Of a stretch of 7,005 bases of DNA, positions 1-4,963 are shown piece by piece. Below the pieces are notes generated by a model, which saw nothing but the letters and a program-made list of their open reading frames with translations, had not been told where the DNA came from and did not search any database. Position numbers and translations under genes: made by a program. Each line of letters begins with the position of its first letter. Within the stretch, counting starts at the first letter, position 1. The stretch is from DATAMF01 sp964472565 (GTDB lineage: Bacteria; Chloroflexota; Anaerolineae; Aggregatilineales; Aggregatilineaceae). Where the stretch lies: contig CAYYNB010000245.1 in the NCBI GenBank assembly GCA_964472565.1, forward strand, positions 1 through 7,005, given 5' to 3'.

Positions 1-1157
1 GGTTCGGGTGGCGGTAGGGGGCCGAGCTGGAAGTAGCGGGCGCGGAGTTCGTCGGTGGTCAGGATGCCGCGTGCAACCCGGATTTCCTCGAACATCGTGC
101 GGCGATCCTGCGGGCGGATGTCCTCAAAGTGCCCGGTCAGATTCGCGCCGTAAAAGGGCAGCAGATCGGTGGTGATCTTCTCGGCGATGCGGACGAGCTT
201 GGGCCAGAGCGTGCGCTCGATAAAAACGCGCTCACCGACCTGGGCGTTGGCTTCGGTGGCGTTTTCGCTGAACATGCCCACCGGAATCCCGAAGATTTGA
301 AAAATTTCCTCACGATTGAAACGGCGCGCATTCAGAAAATCCATGTCATGCTGACTCAGACCGACATTCTGCCATTCGACGGAAGCACCGCGTAAAAAGG
401 CGGTTTTGCGCTCACGGCCACCATATGCGCTGCGCCATTCGCGCTTGAGGCGCTCGTAGTCGGCATCGGTCACACGCTCTTTGATGGTCACGATTCCGGC
501 GGGCACGGCCATGCCTTCGCCAAAATAGCGGCGGTTCCAGTCTGACATGGCCTGATCGGTTTCGACGGCTAAACGGGCCGCTTCGAGGGCGCTGAGGCCG
601 TAGTAGTCGTTGGACGGATGCCAGCGGCGAAAATGCACGACTTCGGAGGATTCTAACGGGATGCGGCGGCCATCGACTTCGTAGACATAGCCGCGCACAC
701 CGCGCAGTGTGTCGGGCACGATGCTGATGCGATCCGGGCGGAGGGGCCAGATTTCAAGGGGCGTACCGTTGGGTTCACCCGCCAGAAACCAGTAGGCGTT
801 GCCGTGAATTTCCAGATTGCCCACGGTTTGCTCGATCAACTCGAAGCGACTCATCAGCGGGTTGGGACGGCGCAACAGCCGCTCAAAAGGGTGTCCGTGG
901 AGGGCGAGGTCGCCGGAACCGGCGGGCGAGGTCTCCACGCGGAAAGGGACCAGCGCCGCGGCTTCGGCGATCCGGTTCACGGCGACATACACCCAGGGAT
1001 TGCCCGCGTAGACGCTGGCATATTTCTCCGCGTGGGCGATGTCGGGCGCGATCTCGTTGGTGAGCAGCGGGGATTCCACACGGTGGATCACGCTCGCGGG
1101 GCGGAATTTGATGTAGCCGAGGCGGCGGAACGTGCGATCAATGAGGTTGGGTGGCAT
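1..1157 (-). CDS. Phage portal protein, HK97 family (partial, C-terminus off the left edge)
   Basis: The portal protein forms the dodecameric ring at one capsid vertex through which terminase pumps DNA and to which the tail joins. I translated 385 codons from the ATG at 1157; the frame stays open to base 1, so only the C-terminal end is missing (family members are usually near 400 residues or somewhat longer). Family-like segments are NPWVYVAVNRIAEAAA (about 53-68), LEIHGNAYWFL (115-125), WPLRPDRI (137-144), SEVVHFRRW (171-179), YYGLSALEAAR (185-195) and the conserved wing/stem segment DMDFLNARRFNREEIFQIFG (271-290), followed by IPVGMF. The start is supported by AGGAG at 1166-1170, eight bases upstream. 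It lies 119 bp downstream of terL on the same strand, the normal order terS-terL-portal. A hairpin and an interspersed repeat lie in that gap, so transcription may be attenuated there. Assignment to the portal family is secure; the host phage type is not determined. Confidence 0.95.
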   Translation of the reverse strand, partial: MPPNLIDRTFRRLGYIKFRPASVIHRVESPLLTNEIAPDIAHAEKYASVYAGNPWVYVAVNRIAEAAALVPFRVETSPAGSGDLALHGHPFERLLRRPNPLMSRFELIEQTVGNLEIHGNAYWFLAGEPNGTPLEIWPLRPDRISIVPDTLRGVRGYVYEVDGRRIPLESSEVVHFRRWHPSNDYYGLSALEAARLAVETDQAMSDWNRRYFGEGMAVPAGIVTIKERVTDADYERLKREWRSAYGGRERKTAFLRGASVEWQNVGLSQHDMDFLNARRFNREEIFQIFGIPVGMFSENATEANAQVGERVFIERTLWPKLVRIAEKITTDLLPFYGANLTGHFEDIRPQDRRTMFEEIRVARGILTTDELRARYFQLGPLPPPE

Positions 1158-1183
1158 ATGATGGACTCCTGGTGATTTTGCGA

Positions 1184-1209
1184 GGGGCAATGCGTGAATT
1201 GCCCCTACG
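1184..1209. repeat. Hairpin repeat with CCCCTACG flank (copy in portal/terL gap)
   Basis: GGGGCAAT (1184-1191) pairs perfectly with ATTGCCCC (1198-1205) around a 6-base loop, followed by TACG. Other hairpins at 3289, 4707, 4834, 4891 and 5841 share this design, with different stems and the same or a similar flank. It sits between terL and the portal gene and has no T-tract on either strand, so it looks like an interspersed repeat more than a strong terminator. Confidence 0.7.
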
Positions 1210-1213
1210 AAAC

Positions 1214-1263
1214 GAACCTCACCCCTAAATCCCCTCTCTAGCTTGGCTAGAGAGGGGACTTGA
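1214..1263 (+). repeat. Interspersed 50-bp repeat, copy A (GAACCTCACCCC family)
   Basis: The repeat starts with GAACCTCACCCC, then TAAAT, then a perfect 12-bp stem CCCCTCTCTAGC (1231-1242) / GCTAGAGAGGGG (1246-1257) with a TTG loop, and ends GGGGACTTGA. It matches copy B (2969-3018) at 46 of 50 positions in the same orientation. It lies just past the terL stop inside the phage gene cluster. On the minus strand it could act as a hairpin that slows transcription into the portal gene, but no U-rich tail follows the stem. Confidence 0.85.
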
Positions 1264-1276
1264 AGGCGAATAACGA

Positions 1277-2557
1277 TTAGACGAAACTGATGGCGGGCAG
1301 GGTGCCAGTGGAAAGACCGTGCCAGGCCAGCGCCAGGCTGATCACACAGTCGTCGTGCTGGCCGGGGAGCGCAGCGTAGCGGTAACGGCCACTGTCCAGA
1401 CGCACCTGCTGGTAGGACTGCAATTCCCCGATCAACACGGGGTCGTTCAGGATCGCCAGTTCGCCGCGTTCCAGGGCCAGGGCGAGACTCTGGATCAGCG
1501 GGTCTTTGCTGGCGGACGTAGTGGTGAACGGAATCACCGGAAGGCCCTCGGCTTGCAGGGCTTCGATGTTCGGGCCGCCGATGCTGTTCGCTTCGGCCCA
1601 GATGGCGGCAGGCTGCCATTTCTCGGCTAAGGCTTGCAGCCGCCCACGCTGCAACGCCCAGCCGATCTCGTTGAAACGATCCAGCGCGACCAACCGGCGC
1701 GATTCGACGGCCAACACGGAGATGCAGGTATAGTCGCGATCACGCGCCCAATCCACGCCGAAAATATACGTTTCGCCGGGCTGCGGCTCGGTGTCCGGCG
1801 GGACGGTGGCGGCGGATTCGATGCGGCGGAAGACACTGCCGGAATCGGTCAGGAACTCGGCCAGATATTCTTCGCGGAAGGTGCGATCCGGCAGAAGCTG
1901 GCGGGCGGCGTCGATCTCGGCGGGATCGATCAGCGGGTTGGCGCTGGTGGGAAAACGCCAGCTTTGCCAATCCGTGTTGGCGGGATTCTGGCCTAACATC
2001 CAGAGCGACCAGAACCAGTTTTTGCCGCGCGGCGTGCTGAGAAATAACGCCTCACCGCGACGATCCGCCAGCGCCGGACGGATGATCGAGGGCCAGAGGT
2101 TCGGGTGGAGATAGGCGGCTTCGTCCAGCACGACAAAATCCAGGCCGAGGCCGCGCAGGGAGTCTGGATGGTGGCCGCTGCGGACCATGATCACACCGCC
2201 GTCACGGAGCTGAAGGCGGTGCAGGGCTTCGTTTTTGTCCACCGTGATCTCGGCCAGGGTGTGCTTGAGATCGCGCCAGACTTCACCGGCCATGCGGTAG
2301 GTGGGACTGATCCACCAGCAGAGGCGATGCTCAAGCGCGCGCTCAATCAAGGCGATCTTGCCCAGTTCCGTCTTCCCGAAGCGTCTCCCGCAGGCTACCA
2401 CTTTGAAGCGCTTCTGGGGCGTCAGGATGGCCTTCTGTCCAGAATGGGGCGGTATAAGGTTTACGCTCAGGGTTGATATACTCCACGCGAATCGGTGCGG
2501 TCTGGGATTGGGCGGCAGCTTTTTGTTCGGCGATGCGTTCGACGCGATCCAGGACAT
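1277..2557 (-). CDS. Phage terminase large subunit (ATPase and nuclease)
   Basis: This is the DNA packaging motor: an N-terminal ATPase drives translocation of phage DNA into the procapsid and a C-terminal RNase H-like nuclease makes the genome-length cuts. The 426-residue frame shows Walker A GRRFGKT (57-63), Walker B FVVLDEA (141-147, with D145 and E146 catalytic), the coupling-type motif LSTPRGK (173-179), and the nuclease acidic residues in FGVDWARD (D269), WAEANSIGG (E322) and GQHDDCVIS (D402/D403). All key residues are present, so the enzyme looks intact. The only ATG is at 2557, with no good Shine-Dalgarno, and it lies 215 bp inside terS. The family's usual N-terminal lead-in (here PPHSGQKAIL, about 36-45) begins near 2455, and no ATG, GTG or TTG lies in frame between 2557 and that point. 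Either residues 1-34 are real, translation is coupled to terS, or an indel has disturbed the junction. Function is very secure; the 5' end is not. Confidence 0.95.
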   Translation of the reverse strand: MSWIASNASPNKKLPPNPRPHRFAWSISTLSVNLIPPHSGQKAILTPQKRFKVVACGRRFGKTELGKIALIERALEHRLCWWISPTYRMAGEVWRDLKHTLAEITVDKNEALHRLQLRDGGVIMVRSGHHPDSLRGLGLDFVVLDEAAYLHPNLWPSIIRPALADRRGEALFLSTPRGKNWFWSLWMLGQNPANTDWQSWRFPTSANPLIDPAEIDAARQLLPDRTFREEYLAEFLTDSGSVFRRIESAATVPPDTEPQPGETYIFGVDWARDRDYTCISVLAVESRRLVALDRFNEIGWALQRGRLQALAEKWQPAAIWAEANSIGGPNIEALQAEGLPVIPFTTTSASKDPLIQSLALALERGELAILNDPVLIGELQSYQQVRLDSGRYRYAALPGQHDDCVISLALAWHGLSTGTLPAISFV

Positions 2558-2858
2558 CCCGCGCAGCCAGAACCGCCCACTGCACGCTGGGTCCGGTGAG
2601 CGCCCGACGGAGGGCGTCGAGGGCGTCGAGGGTGAGATCGTCGAGGGATTCCGTATCTTCGTTCACCAGTTGAGCGCTGCGTAGGATGGACAAAAGCTGC
2701 TTAAAATCGGGCTGATCCATCCACTTTTTCAGAGTCGAGGCGTGCAAACGCAACCTGCCCGTGACCTCACCGGGAGACATACCTTGTACGAGCAAGAGCA
2801 AGGCACGACAGCCTAATAATTCACGCGGCGGGCGATCTCGCGGGTGGTCGGTAGACAT
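2343..2858 (-). CDS. Putative phage terminase small subunit (HTH DNA-binding)
   Basis: The small terminase normally recognises the packaging site on phage DNA and delivers it to the large subunit. The 171-residue product has an N-terminal helix-turn-helix in the right place: LLLVQGMSPGEVTGRL then LHASTLKKWM (about 21-47), ending in a KKWMDQPDF pattern typical of HTH-type small terminases. A central helical, probably oligomerising region (about 70-115) follows, then IRVEYIN (123-129), which resembles the short C-terminal beta segment of such proteins. The start at 2858 is well supported by AAAGGAGG with GGAGG seven bases upstream. Residues after about 130 (PERKPYTAPFW onward) are read through DNA that also encodes the start of TerL in another frame, and do not look family-like; they may be an extension caused by a lost stop. 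The call rests on the HTH, size and position before terL, so it is less certain than terL. Confidence 0.8.
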   Translation of the reverse strand: MSTDHPRDRPPRELLGCRALLLLVQGMSPGEVTGRLRLHASTLKKWMDQPDFKQLLSILRSAQLVNEDTESLDDLTLDALDALRRALTGPSVQWAVLAARDVLDRVERIAEQKAAAQSQTAPIRVEYINPERKPYTAPFWTEGHPDAPEALQSGSLRETLREDGTGQDRLD

Positions 2859-2923
2859 TCATTCTCCTCCTTTGCTACCCCCTCCCCCCCTTTGACGGTG
2901 TGCTGAGGGGAAAAAAGGTTAAA

Positions 2924-2956
2924 TTCGCGTCGTGAAATGGCATTTGGCGACGCGAA
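2924..2956. promoter_or_regulatory. 33-nt near-perfect palindrome upstream of terS (terminator, operator or packaging site)
   Basis: TTCGCGTCG (2924-2932) and CGACGCGAA (2948-2956) are perfect 9-bp arms. The spacer itself contains AAATG-G-CATTT (2935-2945), so the whole element is an odd palindrome with 14 of 16 pairs matched; only the TG/GG positions break it. It lies 66 bp upstream of the terS start. On the minus strand the stem is followed by TTTAACCTTTTTT, which would suit a rho-independent terminator that insulates terS from upstream transcription. The same geometry would also suit a dimeric repressor site or the terminase recognition site, which many phages place next to terS. The sequence alone does not decide between these. 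Confidence 0.6.
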
Positions 2957-2968
2957 ACGGCGAAAAAG

Positions 2969-3018
2969 GAACCTCACCCCTAAATCCCCTCTCCAGCCAA
3001 GCTAGAGAGGGGACTTGA
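2969..3018 (+). repeat. Interspersed 50-bp repeat, copy B (GAACCTCACCCC family)
   Basis: Same layout as copy A at 1214-1263: GAACCTCACCCCTAAAT, then an imperfect 12-bp stem CCCCTCTCCAGC (2986-2997) / GCTAGAGAGGGG (3001-3012) with one C/A mismatch, then ACTTGA. The loop is CAA where copy A has TTG, so the hairpin tip reads as the reverse complement of the other copy. It lies just upstream of the palindrome in front of terS; copies A and B bracket terL and terS. Confidence 0.85.
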
Positions 3019-3205
3019 GGACGGCGGGTTCCGGTGGTGGGCGGGGACTCACCTATCGCGGCTGGATAACGGGCTACCTGCGGTAGGGCATGAGTTGGGC
3101 GGTTGAAAACCGATCCCGGTGTGTGCCAGGGTTGCAGGTCCGCGCCCCGTCCGATCAGCGGAACACTATACAGGATAGCACAGATGTTCGATTTGTCATC
3201 GTCAT
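3019..3205. other. Gene-free spacer between phage module and host genes
   Basis: No coding region is supported here. A minus-strand frame is open across this spacer and copy B, but it has no ATG, GTG or TTG start. A possible minus-strand promoter can be read as ATGACA (about 3196-3201) with a 16-base spacer to TATCCT (about 3174-3179), and TATAGT lies close by (about 3168-3173). It would point toward terS with a leader of about 300 bases. The match is weak and I give it little weight. No tRNA-like or att-like duplication was recognised. Confidence 0.3.
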
Positions 3206-3283
3206 CGGATGGTTAACTTGGATGGCTAACTTCGATGGTTAACTCGGATGGTGAATTCGGATGACTAACTCGGATGGTGAGAT
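3206..3283. repeat. Six tandem copies of a 13-bp unit (consensus CGGATGGTTAACT)
   Basis: Units start at 3206, 3219, 3232, 3245, 3258 and 3271, each exactly 13 bp. Every unit keeps the GATG core; differences are mostly at the first two bases and in the GGTTAACT half (GGCTAACT, GGTGAATT, GACTAACT, GGTGAGAT). The unit length is not a multiple of three and no gene covers it, so it is not a protein repeat. The array ends six bases before the hairpin at 3289. It could be a variable-number tandem repeat or a set of protein-binding iterons; nothing nearby (no replication protein, no clear promoter) favours the second. Confidence 0.9.
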
Positions 3284-3288
3284 GAGCA

Positions 3289-3316
3289 GGGGCAGGTTAA
3301 CAAACCTGCCCCTACG
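3289..3316. repeat. Hairpin repeat with CCCCTACG flank, downstream of the propeller gene
   Basis: GGGGCAGGTT (3289-3298) pairs perfectly with AACCTGCCCC (3303-3312) around an AACA loop, then TACG. The 10-bp stem begins 9 bases after the stop of the minus-strand gene at 3325, so it may stop or stabilise that transcript even without a U-tract. Its design matches the other CCCCTACG-flanked hairpins in the window. Confidence 0.75.
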
Positions 3317-3324
3317 GGTGCGCG

Positions 3325-4587
3325 TCAGTTGGTGAGGGGTGGAATCCAGAGGGGGTAGAGGCTGAAGCTGTAGGGATTGGCGATGCGGCGGATCACGCCA
3401 TCGGGATAGAGAACGGCCACCAAGCGGTCCGCGTAGGGATCAGCGTCGGAAACGGTCAGCGCGATGTGGGTGTTATCCGGTGAAGAAACAAAGGGGGCAT
3501 AGATGTAGAATTCTTGTCCCGCATCCCAGCCGAGTTCATACAATGTGGTCAACTGCTGGTCGGGCAGTGAGTAACGCATCAGACACCTGTGCTCTGACCC
3601 ATAGCCGTAAAAAACAATCGCTTGCTCATCAGCCTGCCAGGTAGGAAATTCGAAATTCCATACCAGCGGGTCCGGGCTGTCCGGTTCACCAACCACGTGC
3701 TGGATATTGCCCTGTGGATCCAGGATGAGGATCGGGCTGCCCGATTCGTATAGCTGTTCCAGTTCTGGCGCGTAGTGAGTCGTGAGGTATCCTGCCCCCA
3801 CCGTGTAGTAACTACCTTGCGGAGAAAAGGAATAAAGCTGGTACAGTCCCACTTTGTCGGGCATGAGATCGGGAAAGTCGATCTGCGTTCCCGCTGTCAG
3901 ATCGAGCATGTAGGCTGGAAAACCGATGCCATACCATGTTTCTCCCGATCCTACCACCACGTGGTTCAGGTCGGGTGAGAGCGAGAGCGAAAAAGAGCCT
4001 GGATAGTCATACACGATCCGCAGTGTTTCGCCTGTGAGAACGCTGGCTTCGACCAGTCGCCGTCCGTAGCTGCTGCCACTCTCCCCTCTGAGATACTCGG
4101 TTTCGAAGTAGATGGTCTGGCCATCGGGACTCCAGGTGACGGGGTAATAGTATCTCCACCCTTCAGGGGACCCTACGCCATGCATGGGTAGTTCGTCATC
4201 CATGCAGCGCTGTAACACGCCTGTGCGATCCAGGATGCACAACTGGCGGGGAAACAGGGTGAGAGATTCATCAATCGCAGGCAGAACCCGATACACCGCC
4301 AGCAGATTGCCTTGTGGAGACCAGCTAAGAGGTATTAGTTCATCAGCCTCAGCGTCCACGTAAAACGGTGAGACTTCTAGCGTTTCAGCGTCAACGCGAA
4401 GGATTACATCTCGCGGAAAATCACCCTGTGTTGCGGTGAGACTGGCGGTGAACAAAAGATCGGCGGGGAGGGGCGGAGGATCCGGCTGCTGAGCGTGGGC
4501 GGCGGGGGTGACGGGGGTGGTGATGGGCATGCAGGGAAGGCTGCAAAAAATGAGCAGGACGAATAAGTATAAAAGTCGGGTTTTCAT
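3325..4587 (-). CDS. Secreted TolB/WD40-like beta-propeller protein
   Basis: The product is 420 residues. Residues 1-33 form a signal peptide: MKTR, a hydrophobic core (LLYLFVLLIF), then a small-residue region ending AHA before QQPDPPP, so export across the cytoplasmic membrane is expected. The rest carries repeated propeller-blade motifs of the PD40/TolB type: LSWSPQGNLLAVY (about 88-99), TWSPDGQTIYFE (151-162), LSLSPDLNHVVVG (201-213), YSFSPQGSYYTVG (252-264), TWQADEQAIVFYG (316-328) and VSSPDNTHIALTV (367-379), suggesting about six blades. No catalytic domain is seen; such proteins usually bind partners or ligands, and the role here is unknown. The open frame extends upstream to 4857, but those 90 codons are translated interspersed repeats, so I chose the ATG at 4587, directly before the signal peptide. 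The Shine-Dalgarno there is weak (GAG about seven bases upstream). Confidence 0.85.
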   Translation of the reverse strand: MKTRLLYLFVLLIFCSLPCMPITTPVTPAAHAQQPDPPPLPADLLFTASLTATQGDFPRDVILRVDAETLEVSPFYVDAEADELIPLSWSPQGNLLAVYRVLPAIDESLTLFPRQLCILDRTGVLQRCMDDELPMHGVGSPEGWRYYYPVTWSPDGQTIYFETEYLRGESGSSYGRRLVEASVLTGETLRIVYDYPGSFSLSLSPDLNHVVVGSGETWYGIGFPAYMLDLTAGTQIDFPDLMPDKVGLYQLYSFSPQGSYYTVGAGYLTTHYAPELEQLYESGSPILILDPQGNIQHVVGEPDSPDPLVWNFEFPTWQADEQAIVFYGYGSEHRCLMRYSLPDQQLTTLYELGWDAGQEFYIYAPFVSSPDNTHIALTVSDADPYADRLVAVLYPDGVIRRIANPYSFSLYPLWIPPLTN

Positions 4588-4622
4588 AGGGCATCTCGGT
4601 GGGTGAAAATGGCGCTGAGAGA

Positions 4623-4652
4623 ATTGTAGGGTAGGCTGGGGCAAAAAGCGAA
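4623..4652 (-). promoter_or_regulatory. Possible sigma-70-type promoter for the propeller gene
   Basis: On the minus strand TTCGCT (4647-4652) and TACAAT (4623-4628) are separated by 18 bases, with TACAAT about 36 bases upstream of the chosen start. The -10 is good (5 of 6), the -35 is poor. The -35 overlaps the edge of interspersed repeat copy C. It is similar to the TTCGCA-N17-TACAAT element before the FGE-like gene. Confidence 0.35.
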
Positions 4653-4699
4653 CCTCACCCCCTCGGCCTCCCTCTCCAAGCGAGTTGGAAGGGGAGAAG
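4650..4699 (+). repeat. Interspersed repeat, copy C (diverged GAACCTCACCCC family)
   Basis: It starts GAACCTCACCCCCTCGG and carries a CCCTCTCCAA ... TTGGAAGGGG imperfect hairpin (4670-4679 / 4685-4694). Same orientation as the other copies. It shares the CCCCCTCGG variant with copy D, which begins 127 bp further on. It lies upstream of the propeller gene, and translation through it makes the false N-terminal extension of that frame. Confidence 0.75.
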
Positions 4700-4706
4700 T
4701 GGGCGC

Positions 4707-4730
4707 GGCGTAGGGCAGTACGCCCCGACG
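4707..4730. repeat. Degenerate hairpin repeat with CCCCGACG flank
   Basis: GGCGTA (4707-4712) pairs with TACGCC (4719-4724) around a 6-base loop, followed by CCGACG in place of CCTACG. It is a decayed relative of the hairpin at 4891-4916, whose stem also contains GGCGTA/TACGCC. Confidence 0.5.
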
Positions 4731-4735
4731 GGCGC

Positions 4736-4775
4736 GCGTTGAGCGGCGATCGGGAGAGTAGCTGCGTGTGGGGAA
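4736..4775 (+). repeat. 40-bp direct repeat, copy 1
   Basis: This segment, which begins GCGTTGAGCGG and ends GTGTGGGGAA, recurs at 4922-4961 with 39 of 40 bases identical (one C/T change), 186 bp apart in the same orientation. It follows a hairpin repeat in both places, so the hairpin plus this segment were probably duplicated as one unit. No coding meaning is apparent. Confidence 0.85.
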
Positions 4776-4776
4776 A

Positions 4777-4826
4777 GAACCTCACCCCCTCGGTCCCCCT
4801 CTCCAACCAAGTTGGAAGAGGGGGAA
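4777..4826 (+). repeat. Interspersed repeat, copy D (GAACCTCACCCC family)
   Basis: It starts GAACCTCACCCCCTCGG like copy C and has a strong hairpin: CCCCCTCTCCAAC (4795-4807), CAA loop, then GTTGGAAGAGGGGG with a single bulged A. It sits inside the gap between the FGE-like gene and the propeller gene, both on the minus strand. Confidence 0.8.
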
Positions 4827-4833
4827 GGGTGGG

Positions 4834-4854
4834 CGCGGCAAGCCGCGGGCCTAC
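4834..4854. repeat. Hairpin repeat CGCGGC-AA-GCCGCG
   Basis: A perfect 6-bp stem (4834-4839 / 4842-4847) with a two-base loop is followed by GGCCTAC. The 24-base stretch beginning GGGCGCGGCAAG (4831) matches the one beginning GGGCGCAGCAAG (5838) at 21 of 24 positions, making these two clear relatives. Confidence 0.6.
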
Positions 4855-4890
4855 CAATGGCGCGTCGTGAGTGTGCGGGGCGGAAAGCGC

Positions 4891-4916
4891 GGGGCGTATG
4901 GCAATACGCCCCTACG
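4891..4916. repeat. Hairpin repeat with CCCCTACG flank
   Basis: GGGGCGTAT (4891-4899) pairs perfectly with ATACGCCCC (4904-4912) around a GGCA loop, followed by TACG. It lies about 48 bases downstream of the stop of the minus-strand FGE-like gene and could form a transcript-end hairpin, though no U-tract follows it. Confidence 0.7.
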
Positions 4917-4921
4917 AGGAG

Positions 4922-4961
4922 GCGTTGAGCGGTGATCGGGAGAGTAGCTGCGTGTGGGGAA
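4922..4961 (+). repeat. 40-bp direct repeat, copy 2
   Basis: Second copy of the segment at 4736-4775, one base different. It ends two bases before the stop codon of the FGE-like gene (4964-4966), so the duplication touches but does not enter that gene. Confidence 0.85.
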
Positions 4962-4963
4962 GG

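Noticed and set aside
1319..2476. Several plus-strand frames of 100-125 codons opposite terL and terS
   Set aside because: They oppose genes with intact family motifs and show no domains or ribosome binding sites of their own.
2923..3217. Minus-strand open frame through the gap upstream of terS (contains GRGADLQPWHTPG)
   Set aside because: It has no ATG, GTG or TTG start, part of it is translated from repeat copy B, and no family is recognised.
4588..4857. N-terminal 90 codons of the long propeller frame
   Set aside because: They are translated interspersed repeats and lie before a clear signal peptide that begins at 4587.
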